NCBI GenBank assembly: GCA_963844055.1
Contig: CAWJMN010000001.1
Location: forward strand, 1,984,001-2,048,000
Length of the DNA stretch: 64,000 nucleotides
DNA from: CAWJMN01 sp963844055
Lineage (GTDB): Bacteria > Planctomycetota > Planctomycetia > Pirellulales > Pirellulaceae
Reading direction: 5' to 3'
How positions within the stretch are numbered: the first letter of the stretch is position 1; every line of letters begins with the position of its first letter. Under the pieces are notes generated by a model. That model saw nothing but the letters and a program-made list of their open reading frames with translations. It searched no databases and was not told the origin of the DNA. The position numbers and the translations under genes were made by a program. This document shows positions 16,740-25,716 of this stretch, in pieces.

Positions 16740-19700
16740 ATGGGTACGATTTCATCCGACGTCGGATTGGTCACAGGAATCAACATCACGGACACCGTGA
16801 ACAAGTTGATTGCCCTGCAGGCGGCGCCGCGCGATCGTTTGCAAACGAAGATTGCAACCCTCAAGGATCAGCAGACCGCGCTTACCGAACTGACGGCGCT
16901 GGTACTAAGCGTTCAAAATGCCGGGAAGCGGCTTAAAGACATTAGCGTTGTTGGTGCTCGTAGCGTTTCGACCGGCGATTCAAAAGCACTTACGGTGACA
17001 GCGGCAAGTACCACCGCTCCGGGTGCCTATGCCTTGAGTCCGATTCAAAAGGCGCAGGCGGCCCAAGTTGTAAGTGGTGGCTTTACCTCACGCACGACGG
17101 CGATTGGCGCGGGCACGCTGACTTTTCGCAATGGCCCCACGCTGAATGAAAGCTTAACGCTCGATCAATTGAATGGTGGCAGTGGTGTTGCTGCGGGCAA
17201 GATTCGGATCACGGATCGCTCGGGTGACAGCTCGGTCGTCGATTTGCGAAACGCGCGAACGATTGACGATGTTATCAATGCGATCAATTCCGCCGATGGA
17301 TCTTCGATCTCTGCCGAAGTGAGCGGCGATCGAATCAAGCTAATCGACCAATCCGGCGGCACGGGCAATTTGCGCGTGCAAGAGGTAGGCGGTGGGAGAA
17401 CGGCTGCTGACTTGGGCCTTTCGTCCATCAATGTGTCGGCCGCGTCGGCCACAGGGCAAGATGTTCTCAAGTTGTACGACGGCCTGTCGCTCAGTCGCCT
17501 CAACGGTGGAAATGGGATAAGCCTGCGCGATGCACTGCCAGACCTTGTTGTGAATTTTCGCGACGGTAGCAATCCACTGGCGGTTGATTTCAATCGTTTG
17601 GGACATGCCGCACAAACTTCAACAGGAACAACTGCCGCGACGAATGGTCTGAATTCAGAGCTGCGATTTACGAGTGTTTCTACCGGCGCAGCAAGTGACG
17701 GCGTTCGGGTAAAGTTCATCGACAGTGGATCGGTAACGGCTCGAGGCTCAGAGACGGTTGCCTACGATAGTGGCTCCAAGACCTTGACCTTTGATATCAA
17801 AGGTGGAGCAACGACCGCAGACGATATTGTGTCGGCGCTTGGAAACAACCCCGCGATCAATGCTCAGTTTACCGTCGCACGCGCACCTGGCAGTAATGGA
17901 ACGGGTTTGGTGACGACCAATGACGCGGCGCTGCTGTTTGGTGGTGCCGAAGTGACTGCTCGCAAAGAGCGAACGCTTGGCGAACTGGTCACAACCATCA
18001 ACGAAGCGGACCCAACACGGCTCAGGGCTTCAATTAGCTCTGACGGCGACCGGCTTGTGCTGACGGATTTGACGTCAGGAGGGGGAAGTTTCTCGGTGCA
18101 AAGCAGCGCGGGAGGAACCGCCGCCGAGGACTTAGGGCTGACGGGTACTGCTGTGGGTGGTACTTTGACCGGCGGACGTTTGTTGCCGGGCCTCAAGGGA
18201 ACTTTGCTACGAACGCTCAATGGTGGAGCGGGGCTAGGCACACTGGGCCAAGTACAGTTGACCGATCGAAGTGGGGCAACGGCGACGGTTAATCTGAGCA
18301 GTGCTCAAACCGTTGAAGATGCTACCAGCTTGATCAATGCTTCGGGGCTAGGGCTCAAGGCAAGCATCAATGCGGCCGGAACCGGACTGAGCTTAGTCGA
18401 TACGACAGGCTTGTCGACAAGCAACCTGATTGTGGCCAATGGCGACGGCACCAACACCGCAACGAAGCTAGGTCTGGTTGCTAATGTGGCTGCCAATCAA
18501 GTTGCAGGAACAGCGCTGAATCGTCAGGTTGTGAGCGAAGGGACGCTGCTGTCGACCTACAACGGTGGAGGAGGGGTTCCCAAGGGCTCGTTCATCCTTA
18601 CCAATTCGCAGGGGCAACAAGGGGCGATCAACTTAACGACTCTCAATCCTACGACCGTGGGCGAGGTAATCACCGCCATCAACGGGCTGGGAATTGGTGT
18701 CACGGCGAAGATCAACGACGCCGGTGATGGTATTGCCCTGGTTGATCGCGCTGGCGGAGCCGGTACGCTGAATGTGCGTGAAGTGGGATCGGGCACGTCG
18801 GCAGATAGCCTAAAAATCAAGGGGGACGCCGTTGGGGGAACGATTCAAGGATCGACCACGACAACGGTTACCGTTAGCGCGACAGATACGCTTGACGATG
18901 TAGTCACCAAGATCAATGCTTTGAAATCCAGCGTTACGGCCAGCGTCTATGTAGATGCCGGAAGCGATACTCCTTTCCATTTGTCACTTCAAAGCAATCA
19001 ATCGGGCCAAGTGGGGCAACTCGTCGCCGAAGGAAGCACGTCTAGCTTGGCGTTTAGTACGCTAGCCAAAGGCCAAGATGCGATTCTGCGATATTCCAGC
19101 AACGTGGGAAGTCGGTTTATCACTTCGTCGAGCAACACCTTTACGGATGTTGTCGCTGGGCTGTCGGTGACAATGAATAGTACCGCTGCGGAGCCGGTGA
19201 ATGTCGAAGTGGCGGCCTCGATTGACGCGGGCTCAAAGGCGCTGCAGACCTTTGTCGATATGTACAACAAGTTGCGCGACAAGATTGATAAGGTAACGTC
19301 GTTTTCAACGACTGGCGGAGCTAACGGTGTGCTGTTTGGCTCTAGCGACGTCGTGCGTGTGGAATCTTTGCTCGGCAGTGTCCTTAGCGGTCGGCTGAAT
19401 GGTGTGGGGAACGTTCGCAGCTTGGCAGAGCTAGGCGTTTCTTTCACGGATTCGGGTGACTTGACGTTTGATTCGACCAAGTTGCAAGACCGATTTGCAA
19501 AAGACCCGCAAGCGATTACTCGGTTCTTCACCGATGACAAAGCGGGCTTTGGGAAGCGGGTCGACGATGCGATTGAGTCGCTCGCTGGTATCAAGAACGG
19601 TTCCTTGGTCAATCGTGCAGCTGCCATGCAGCGCAATGTAGATGACTTGACGAATCGGGTAACGGCTTTGAGCGCACGGTTAGACAAAAATAAAGAGACG

Positions 19701-19802
19701 ATGCTGACAACGTTCTATAACTTGGAACAGACGATCAGCAAGATTCGAAGTAATGGAAATGCTCTCGCAGCTATGACAAGCACGACGTCTACCACCAAGT
19801 AG
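16740..19802 (+). CDS. fliD: Oversized filament cap protein FliD
   Basis: Filament cap (HAP2) that directs flagellin polymerisation, 1020 aa against roughly 450-700 in most bacteria. The N-terminus (SDVGLVTGINITDTVNKLIA) and the C-terminal domain (about 800-1010, with LQTFVDMYNKLRDKID and the final coiled coil) are typical FliD. Between them are four hook-IN-type repeats at about 140-230, 250-466, 495-580 and 603-695, each with an LNGG or YNGG start and a DVI-AIN-like core. The second repeat is interrupted at about 300-402 by the beta module that is also found in the flagellins and FlgL. Next gene is fliS. Confidence 0.9.
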   Translation: MGTISSDVGLVTGINITDTVNKLIALQAAPRDRLQTKIATLKDQQTALTELTALVLSVQNAGKRLKDISVVGARSVSTGDSKALTVTAASTTAPGAYALSPIQKAQAAQVVSGGFTSRTTAIGAGTLTFRNGPTLNESLTLDQLNGGSGVAAGKIRITDRSGDSSVVDLRNARTIDDVINAINSADGSSISAEVSGDRIKLIDQSGGTGNLRVQEVGGGRTAADLGLSSINVSAASATGQDVLKLYDGLSLSRLNGGNGISLRDALPDLVVNFRDGSNPLAVDFNRLGHAAQTSTGTTAATNGLNSELRFTSVSTGAASDGVRVKFIDSGSVTARGSETVAYDSGSKTLTFDIKGGATTADDIVSALGNNPAINAQFTVARAPGSNGTGLVTTNDAALLFGGAEVTARKERTLGELVTTINEADPTRLRASISSDGDRLVLTDLTSGGGSFSVQSSAGGTAAEDLGLTGTAVGGTLTGGRLLPGLKGTLLRTLNGGAGLGTLGQVQLTDRSGATATVNLSSAQTVEDATSLINASGLGLKASINAAGTGLSLVDTTGLSTSNLIVANGDGTNTATKLGLVANVAANQVAGTALNRQVVSEGTLLSTYNGGGGVPKGSFILTNSQGQQGAINLTTLNPTTVGEVITAINGLGIGVTAKINDAGDGIALVDRAGGAGTLNVREVGSGTSADSLKIKGDAVGGTIQGSTTTTVTVSATDTLDDVVTKINALKSSVTASVYVDAGSDTPFHLSLQSNQSGQVGQLVAEGSTSSLAFSTLAKGQDAILRYSSNVGSRFITSSSNTFTDVVAGLSVTMNSTAAEPVNVEVAASIDAGSKALQTFVDMYNKLRDKIDKVTSFSTTGGANGVLFGSSDVVRVESLLGSVLSGRLNGVGNVRSLAELGVSFTDSGDLTFDSTKLQDRFAKDPQAITRFFTDDKAGFGKRVDDAIESLAGIKNGSLVNRAAAMQRNVDDLTNRVTALSARLDKNKETMLTTFYNLEQTISKIRSNGNALAAMTSTTSTTK

Positions 19803-19867
19803 TCGTCGGTGGCTTGGGTAGGCGATGAATCAATCACCAGTGAACGCGTATTAGGGAATGGATTCCG

Positions 19868-20398
19868 ATGTATAACAACGCTCACGATGCCTATTTGGAA
19901 ACTCAAGTTGCTACCGCGACGCCGCAACGATTGCGGTTGATGTTGATTGAAGGGGCGATGCGGCGGATTGACCTAGCAGCGCTCGCTTTCGAGCAAGATC
20001 GCGAAGGGGATGGCTATGATGCGTTGCTGCGATGCCGCGAGATCATCACGGAGCTATTTGCGGGAATTCGTCCCGACGGCAGTCCGCTAACGATGCACGC
20101 CTTCGACCTTTACGGATTTATGTTCCGGCACATCTCTGCTGCGATCAACGAGGGAAGCATTGCCAAGGCCCGCGAAGTCCACGGGGTGCTCGCCGAAGAA
20201 CGAATCACTTGGCAGCAGATTTGCGAAAAGCATTCCGACCGGCTGTCCGACGCCGGTGCGTCGACCGGCAAGGGGGAAGAGATTGCGGCCCCCAAAACGC
20301 TGACAGGGACTCCTTGGGCCGGACAGGCGGTTAGCGGCGGTTGGTCGTCCCTCCAGTCTGGTGGGGGGGTACAGTCGGGCGTTTCTTTTGACGCTTAG
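19868..20398 (+). CDS. fliS: Flagellin export chaperone FliS
   Basis: Cytoplasmic chaperone that keeps flagellin unfolded. 176 aa. The conserved start YNNAHDAYLETQVATATPQR and LRLMLIEGAMRRID (residues about 2-36) fit FliS, which usually begins with a YxxxxVxTATPxxLxxMLYDG pattern. Helices continue to about residue 125; the last 50 residues are a Gly/Ser-rich tail not found in standard FliS. Location right after fliD is the usual one. Confidence 0.88.
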   Translation: MYNNAHDAYLETQVATATPQRLRLMLIEGAMRRIDLAALAFEQDREGDGYDALLRCREIITELFAGIRPDGSPLTMHAFDLYGFMFRHISAAINEGSIAKAREVHGVLAEERITWQQICEKHSDRLSDAGASTGKGEEIAAPKTLTGTPWAGQAVSGGWSSLQSGGGVQSGVSFDA

Positions 20399-20658
20399 TG
20401 GCCGGACCGCAATATTCTCTTTTTGGCAAATTGCCCAGCCGTTGAAGCGGAACCCCCTGTTTTTTAGGCAGGGTGTTAACAGTTCTCGTCTTTCTGCGGG
20501 GCATGTTAGGGGGCAAGGGCGGTTGCCCGGAATTCTGTTCCCCTTAACATAGAGGGTCTTCTAGTTGGCTCGCTCCCTTTTCGGCAGGCGATGGGAGCTA
20601 TAGCCGCCATTTGCCCAGTTTGCTTTTGGCCGATTCGCGTGCCATTGAGGAAAGTATT
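20399..20658. other. Intergenic region after fliS
   Basis: 260 bp without a gene. It contains hairpins CCCTG/CAGGG (20455-20473) and GGGCAA/TTGCCC (20511-20528), neither with a downstream T-run. One of them may end the flagellar transcript. Confidence 0.35.
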
Positions 20659-21522
20659 GTGACTGCGACCAAGCACCTGATCCGCGTGGGGCACAGCCCC
20701 GATCCCGATGATGCTTTCATGTTTTACGCCTTGGCGAAAGATAAGATCGCGACGGGGGACTTTGAATTCACCCATGAGCTTGTCGATATCGAGACGCTCA
20801 ATCGCCGGGCCTTTGGTGGCGAGCTTGAATTGACCGCTCTAAGCCTGCATGCTTACGCGTACTTGGCCGACAAGTACATCCTTTGCACCTGTGGTGCGAG
20901 CATGGGTGACAACTACGGCCCGATGATCGTGGCACGTGAGCAGCGGCCGCTGGAAACTCTGCGTGGCCAGACGATTGCCGTGCCGGGAACTTTGACCACC
21001 GCCTTTTTGACGTTGAAGCTTTGCATCGGCAATGATTTCACGCCGGTTGTCGTTCCTTTCGACGAAGTTCTGGACATCGTGGAAGCGGGCGAATACAAGG
21101 GCCAAAAGATCGATGCCGGCCTGGTGATTCATGAAGGTCAATTGACCTATCAAGAACAAGGTTTGCATATGCTGGTCGACCTGGGCCAATGGTGGCTGAA
21201 GGAAACGGGCTTGCCGCTGCCACTGGGAGCCAATGGCGTTCGCCGCGACCTTGGACCTAAGGCGATCTACGAAGTGAATCGTTTGCTTCGCGAGAGCATT
21301 CGCTATGGACTTGAGCATCGTCAGCCAGCCCTTGAGTACGCGCTTCAATTTGGACGCGGGCTCGATACCAGCAAGGCGGACAAGTTTGTAGGGATGTACG
21401 TTAACGATTGGACAATGGATTTTGGAACTCGCGGTCGCGCCGCAGTGACGGAACTGCTTCGTCGCGGCTTTGAAGCCGGGATCATTCCGAAGCTGGTTGT
21501 GCCAGAGTTCGTCGATTCGTAG
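20659..21522 (+). CDS. mqnD: MqnA/MqnD-family protein, probable 1,4-dihydroxy-6-naphthoate synthase
   Basis: Probable enzyme of the futalosine route to menaquinone, with a periplasmic-binding-protein-like fold. 287 aa from GTG 20659, chosen because GAGG lies 9 nt upstream; an upstream TTG at 20611 is less likely. The start VGHSPDPDDAFMFYAL, the segment HAYAYLADKY and GLPLPLGANGVRRDLG are typical of MqnD-type proteins. Some planctomycete relatives are labelled ABC-transporter substrate-binding protein; no other mqn gene is nearby, so the exact reaction is inferred from family only. Confidence 0.75.
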   Translation: MTATKHLIRVGHSPDPDDAFMFYALAKDKIATGDFEFTHELVDIETLNRRAFGGELELTALSLHAYAYLADKYILCTCGASMGDNYGPMIVAREQRPLETLRGQTIAVPGTLTTAFLTLKLCIGNDFTPVVVPFDEVLDIVEAGEYKGQKIDAGLVIHEGQLTYQEQGLHMLVDLGQWWLKETGLPLPLGANGVRRDLGPKAIYEVNRLLRESIRYGLEHRQPALEYALQFGRGLDTSKADKFVGMYVNDWTMDFGTRGRAAVTELLRRGFEAGIIPKLVVPEFVDS

Positions 21523-21564
21523 TGGAACCTGTTCGCTAGGGCGAATTGATCAACTGAGTTATCG

Positions 21565-21592
21565 AAGAGCTCGCCGAAAGGCGGGCTCTTTT
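21565..21592 (+). terminator. Intrinsic terminator after mqnD-like gene
   Basis: AAGAGCTCGCC (21565-21575) pairs with GGCGGGCTCTT (21580-21590) around a GAAA tetraloop, followed by TTTT. One G-U pair. 42 nt after the stop codon. Confidence 0.85.
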
Positions 21593-21615
21593 GGCGTTAT
21601 TGGTTAGCATTTTGA

Positions 21616-21972
21616 ATGCCACGCGAGGTGGGGATGTCGTCCGAGCCCAATAAATCCGATAGCGCCGAGAAGCAGCCGCTAAGTGTGCCGCCGATGCCCA
21701 AACGCGAGGCGTTTCAGCCGGCAGACGTCCCTCGTAAAAAGCCGTCGCTGATGACGCTACTGATGGTGATCATGACGGCCGGTATGGCAGTGGTCACGCT
21801 GGCCGTGTTGACGGTGGGAAGTATGGTGGGCCCGATCGTGATCATGGGCCTAGGATTTGTCGCCTTGCTGATTCTGCAGTATTGGATTTGGGGGCGAATG
21901 TTTGAGAAGCTCTATCGTTCGGATGAGCCTTCGCCCGTGGAACCGCCTCCACCCATGCGAGAGCGGCTATAA
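21616..21972 (+). CDS. Small membrane protein, unknown function
   Basis: 118 aa (ATG 21616; ATG 21634 also possible). A polar, Pro-rich N-terminus of about 50 residues is followed by two adjacent hydrophobic segments at about 45-68 and 72-92, then a charged tail with RMFEKLYRS and a Pro-rich end. That predicts a two-span inner-membrane protein with both ends on the same side. No family is recognised. The gene converges with the thioredoxin-like gene, stop codons being 22 nt apart. Confidence 0.6.
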   Translation: MPREVGMSSEPNKSDSAEKQPLSVPPMPKREAFQPADVPRKKPSLMTLLMVIMTAGMAVVTLAVLTVGSMVGPIVIMGLGFVALLILQYWIWGRMFEKLYRSDEPSPVEPPPPMRERL

Positions 21973-21994
21973 GATTTGCAATGAAGCTGTCGAT

Positions 21995-22588
21995 CTATTT
22001 CACGCCGACGGGATCGAAATAGTTGGGCTCGTTGCCAGGCTTCCACTTGATGTTGCAGCCGATGCTGGGACGCTGAGGTTCCGGAATGGCTTTGCCAGCC
22101 AGGACGGCATCTAGCGCAGCCCGAAGATCCGAACCGGTTAGCGGAATATCATTCTTGGGACGACTGCTATCGAGTTGGCCGCGATAGACCAGTCGCTGAT
22201 CTTTGTCGAATAAGAAAAAGTCGGGAGTGCAAGCGGCGCCATAGGCTTTGGCAACTTCTTGGTCTTCGTCAAAAAGATACGGGAAGGGATATCCGCGCAT
22301 CTCGGCCTCATGGATCATCTGTTCGGGCGAGTCGCCGGGGTGAGTGCTGGCGTCGTTGCTGTTGATGCCGACGATGGCGACTCCTTGCGGCATGTAGTCC
22401 ATCGCGACGTGCTGAATTTCTGACGCTACGTGTTTGACGTAGGGACAGTGATTGCACATGAAGATCACCAGCAACGCGCGAGCGTCTGAAAGATCGGCCA
22501 AGGCAACTTCACGGCCATCCACGTTCATAAGCGAAAAATCGGGAGCCTTGCTCCCCAGCGGACGCATCGTGCTGGCAGTGCGAACCAT
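21995..22588 (-). CDS. Thioredoxin-like / AhpC-TSA family protein
   Basis: 197 aa from ATG 22588; the frame is open to 22675 but homology begins at LGSKAPDFSLMNVDGREV. It has the redoxin fold order with the active site FMCNHCPYVKHV (CxxC at about residues 44-47). GINSNDASTHPGDSPEQM and the cis-Pro segment TPDFFLFD follow, typical of the thioredoxin family proteins annotated as redoxin or alkyl hydroperoxide reductase. It probably acts as a thiol reductase or peroxidase; no signal peptide is visible, so cytoplasmic. Confidence 0.85.
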   Translation of the reverse strand: MVRTASTMRPLGSKAPDFSLMNVDGREVALADLSDARALLVIFMCNHCPYVKHVASEIQHVAMDYMPQGVAIVGINSNDASTHPGDSPEQMIHEAEMRGYPFPYLFDEDQEVAKAYGAACTPDFFLFDKDQRLVYRGQLDSSRPKNDIPLTGSDLRAALDAVLAGKAIPEPQRPSIGCNIKWKPGNEPNYFDPVGVK

Positions 22589-22846
22589 TTTGAACTCCGG
22601 GGATCTTTGGGAATATAGCGATTTTGTTGACAGAAAATCTGGAAAAACAGGACGGCTAGGTGTCCGGTGTGACACGTTAGGTCATTCCGAAACTCTAAGG
22701 GAAATTCTTGCTTAATCAAAGGGGCTGGCCGTACAAGGACTTACGAAACGCGGCCTCGGAAGTCCTGAATTGTGGTCCTATGGACGGGCAGTTCTGGGGC
22801 CTATAATCGGGGGGAGAAGAAAACGTGGAAGGAAAGGTAGCGAGTC

Positions 22847-23986
22847 ATGAGCGTGTCTATTGCGGTTCCGTTGTCGAGTGGTGTAAAGCCTTATAAGTCT
22901 TTGTCGAATGAGGAGCTTTCTGCCAGGATTGAGAAAATCCGGCGGGAGATGGGCCCTTCGCTAATGATCTTGGGGCACCACTATCAACAGGATGAGGTGA
23001 TTGAACATAGCGACCTTCGTGGCGATAGCTACCAGCTGAGCCAAATGGCTGCGGCGAGTGGCGAGTGTCGCAATATCGTTTTTTGCGGCGTTCACTTCAT
23101 GGCGGAAACGGCCGACATTTTGGCCAATCAGCCGGAGAAAGTAGCGGCTCGCCAGGGTGAGCGGGTGACGGTGGTGCTGCCGGACTTGGCGGCCGGGTGT
23201 TCGATGGCGGACATGGCGGCGATTGACCAAGTCGAAGCTGCTTGGCAAGAGCTGGGTGAGGTGATTGATACGAAGGATGTGACGCCTGTTACGTACATCA
23301 ACAGCGCGGCCAGCCTGAAGGCTTTTTGTGGCAAGCATGGCGGGATTGTATGCACCAGCAGCAACGCTCGTGCGGTTTTAGAATGGGCGTTTAAGCGTAC
23401 GAAGCGAGTGTTCTTCTTCCCAGACCAGCATTTGGGGCGAAACACTTCGCTGAAGATGGGAATCACCAATGCGGAAATGCCGGTTTACGATCCACATGCG
23501 GGGGATTTGGGAGGAAACAGCGAGCAAGCGATTCGTGATAGCCGCGTGATTTTGTGGAAGGGGCACTGTAGCGTCCACCAGATGTTTCGAGCGGAACACG
23601 TACAGCAATTTCGGGCGAAGTATCCCGGGATACAGATCCTGGTACATCCGGAATGCCCGCAGGAAGTGAATGACATTGCCGATGTTTCTGGATCGACGAG
23701 CAAGATTATCGAAGTGGTTAAAAAGGCGCCACCGGGGACCAAGTGGGCGATTGGAACAGAATTGCACCTTGTCAATCGTTTGAAGAAGGAGCATCCCGAG
23801 CAGGAGATTCACTTCTTATCGCCGGTCGTTTGCATGTGCGCCACGATGTACCGGATTGACCTGGCCCATTTGTGCTGGAGCCTGGAGGCTTTGGCCGAGA
23901 AGAAGCCGGTCAATACGATTCGCGTCGAAGAAGAGACTTCGAACTGGAGTCTTGTGGCGCTGCGGCGAATGCTGGAGGTTAAGTAG
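22847..23986 (+). CDS. nadA: Quinolinate synthase NadA
   Basis: [4Fe-4S] enzyme that condenses iminoaspartate with dihydroxyacetone phosphate to quinolinate in de novo NAD synthesis. 379 aa, in the range of the longer NadA type. The motif LGHHYQQDEV (about residues 42-51) and GDSYQLSQMAA open the protein. The cluster cysteines are visible in VFCGVHFMAETAD, GIVCTSSNA and HPECPQEV; a further MCATMYRIDL lies near the C-terminus. GGAAAGG precedes the ATG. nadB and nadC are not in the window. Confidence 0.95.
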   Translation: MSVSIAVPLSSGVKPYKSLSNEELSARIEKIRREMGPSLMILGHHYQQDEVIEHSDLRGDSYQLSQMAAASGECRNIVFCGVHFMAETADILANQPEKVAARQGERVTVVLPDLAAGCSMADMAAIDQVEAAWQELGEVIDTKDVTPVTYINSAASLKAFCGKHGGIVCTSSNARAVLEWAFKRTKRVFFFPDQHLGRNTSLKMGITNAEMPVYDPHAGDLGGNSEQAIRDSRVILWKGHCSVHQMFRAEHVQQFRAKYPGIQILVHPECPQEVNDIADVSGSTSKIIEVVKKAPPGTKWAIGTELHLVNRLKKEHPEQEIHFLSPVVCMCATMYRIDLAHLCWSLEALAEKKPVNTIRVEEETSNWSLVALRRMLEVK

Positions 23987-24088
23987 CAGGAGCTGGCCTA
24001 AGGGGCCTGTTAGGAATGTTGCCACACGCGATTGGGAGCGAGGCAACGTGGAAATGACTCGGAGAAGCCGCTGCATAAGTCAGCAGGG

Positions 24089-24601
24089 CTATTTTGTGTC
24101 GAAATCAAGCTCAGGTGCAGCGTCTTCTGCTGGAAGCTCGACAGCGACCTTTTTGCCATCGGGGAGCGTCGCTTGGACTTTGGTGAGTTGCCAAGTTGCA
24201 TCGACTTGCTTGGCGTTGATGACGAGCTGAGCGGTTCCCTTGCTGCCAACGAGATCTGCCTCCACGGTGGTATCGTTGAGGTTGAGGTCTTGGGTGATTG
24301 GGACCGTCGCCTTCGCGTTCTTTACGGTCGGTTTCTCACCAAGTGCGTCGACGATTTCCTGTTTGGCAGATGCTTGCTTTTCAGTCATCGAAACGATTTG
24401 CTTAAGCTCTTGCTGGCGAGTCTCTTCCGCAGCAATGCGGGCACGCTCGGCCTGTCGGCTGGCGACGAATGTCCCCAGGCCACCGCAAATGGCCAGCAAG
24501 ATGATCGCGACGATCCAAAGCTGCTTGCTGAAGTGAAAGGCGCCCCGGCGAGGCTTGGGAAGAAATGCAAGTTCCGAGAGGCGAGGAGAGGAAGACCGCA
24601 T
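24089..24601 (-). CDS. Hypothetical membrane-anchored protein
   Basis: 170 aa. One strong transmembrane segment (LWIVAIILLAICGGLGTFVA, about residues 28-47) follows a short basic cytoplasmic tail. An Arg/Glu/Gln-rich helix (about 50-90) and a C-terminal beta-rich domain (about 95-160) follow, probably outside the cytoplasm. No family recognised. It lies 21 bp downstream of the LAAARG-repeat gene on the same strand and is probably co-transcribed with it. Confidence 0.6.
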   Translation of the reverse strand: MRSSSPRLSELAFLPKPRRGAFHFSKQLWIVAIILLAICGGLGTFVASRQAERARIAAEETRQQELKQIVSMTEKQASAKQEIVDALGEKPTVKNAKATVPITQDLNLNDTTVEADLVGSKGTAQLVINAKQVDATWQLTKVQATLPDGKKVAVELPAEDAAPELDFDTK

Positions 24602-24622
24602 TCTTGACCTCCGGAGAGTGAA

Positions 24623-25366
24623 CTATTTGGCGCTACGGATGTAGGCGCAGATTTCTTCGGCAGTTTTGAACTTGTCCTTGAGTGAACCACCCGCAGATGC
24701 TGGTGCAGCGGCGGGAGGAGCTGGTGGGGGAACTTCGGCAGCGGGTGCTGGGGCAGCCTTGGCGGCAGGGGCCGGCTTTTCAGCGACCGGTGCGGCAGCT
24801 GCAGCAGCGGGCTTTTGGCCGCGAGCAGCAGCCAGGATGTCCGCCATGCTCATCTTTTTCGGGTCAGCAGCGGCAGCTGCGGGTTTTGCGGCGGCGGCAG
24901 GAGCTGCAGCGCCTTTGCCACCGCGAGCGGCTGCCAGCATCTCTTCCATGCTGAGCTTCTTCGCGGCAGGTTTATCGCCAGCTGGCTTTTCGGCCGCAGG
25001 AGCAGCCTTAGAACCGCCACGTGCGGCAGCCAAGATATCTGCCATCGATTTACCACCAGCAGTGGCTGGAGCGGCCTTGGCGGCTGCAGGGGCCGCTGGT
25101 GCCTTGGCTTCTGCCTTCTTGGCGGGCTTCTCTTCGGCCTTCGGTGGCAGCGGAGCATCAACCACTTTGAGGAAGCCGAGCTCGATATCGAACCAGCCGA
25201 TGTTGTTGTTGCCGTTGAACTCGACCAGGGCACGGCCGCTCATATTCACCGTCTTTACGGTGCCTGTGAGGCCCGCAAACCGCTTTAGTTCAGGCCGGGT
25301 AGCCTCGACTACGACGTACTTATCGGTGTATTCACGCTTCAGGAGTTCGATGCGTTCAAAAACCAT
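24623..25366 (-). CDS. SH3/KOW-like domain protein with three LAAARG repeats
   Basis: 247 aa from ATG 25366. Residues 1-70 form a compact, conserved-looking domain (VFERIELLKREYTDKYVVV, then AGLTGTVKTVNMSGRALVEF) that suggests a small beta-barrel such as KOW or SH3. Residues 71-225 are Ala/Pro/Lys-rich linker. It carries the short motif SMADILAAARG at 107-117 and 173-183 and the variant SMEEMLAAARG at 139-149. The last 20 residues (LKDKFKTAEEICAYIRSAK) look helical. The linkers recall the swinging arms of 2-oxoacid dehydrogenases, but no lipoyl site is visible. Function unknown. Confidence 0.7.
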   Translation of the reverse strand: MVFERIELLKREYTDKYVVVEATRPELKRFAGLTGTVKTVNMSGRALVEFNGNNNIGWFDIELGFLKVVDAPLPPKAEEKPAKKAEAKAPAAPAAAKAAPATAGGKSMADILAAARGGSKAAPAAEKPAGDKPAAKKLSMEEMLAAARGGKGAAAPAAAAKPAAAAADPKKMSMADILAAARGQKPAAAAAAPVAEKPAPAAKAAPAPAAEVPPPAPPAAAPASAGGSLKDKFKTAEEICAYIRSAK

Positions 25367-25640
25367 GGCTATTTCCGTCACGCAGGGAAAAGAACTTCAA
25401 CGGCGAAATGCCTGGGCATACCCCGAACGGGTTGTGCGTCGGCAAGATGCTTGTTTTCGTAAGTCCATATTTTGTGGCGATTTGCACACAAAATCAAGGG
25501 CGGCAAAATTGGCTTTAAGAGGGCCCTTTTTGCGTGGTTGATCGAAGCCTGATAGAAATTCTGACCTAAACCGGGATTGTTACCCTCTGGATGAGGCTCA
25601 GTTTGGGTGGGGATGGATCCGCCAAAAAAACGTGGCGCAT
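25367..25640. other. Intergenic region upstream of the LAAARG-repeat gene
   Basis: About 270 bp (350 with the adjacent terminator) without a convincing gene. It must hold the - strand promoter of the 25366 gene, but I cannot point to clear boxes. A palindrome AGGGCCCT with flanking T-run lies near 25515-25530. Confidence 0.35.
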
Positions 25641-25695
25641 AAAAAAAGCGGGCGAGAGACATTGGCGATTTGCCGAATGTCGTCCTCGTCCGCTT
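25641..25695 (-). terminator. Long intrinsic terminator of the DUF1549 gene
   Basis: On the - strand AAGCGG-CGAG pairs with CTCG-CCGCTT and GACATT-GGC with GCC-ATGTC around a short loop, followed by a run of seven T. It stands 21 nt beyond the DUF1549 stop codon and is the clearest terminator in the window. Confidence 0.88.
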
Positions 25696-25716
25696 GGGGT
25701 TACTTTCAGGCCTCGA

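Noticed and set aside
24666..25541. 291-codon Ala/Gly-rich + strand frame
   Set aside because: Antisense of the Ala/Pro-rich LAAARG protein; low complexity on one strand yields an open frame on the other.
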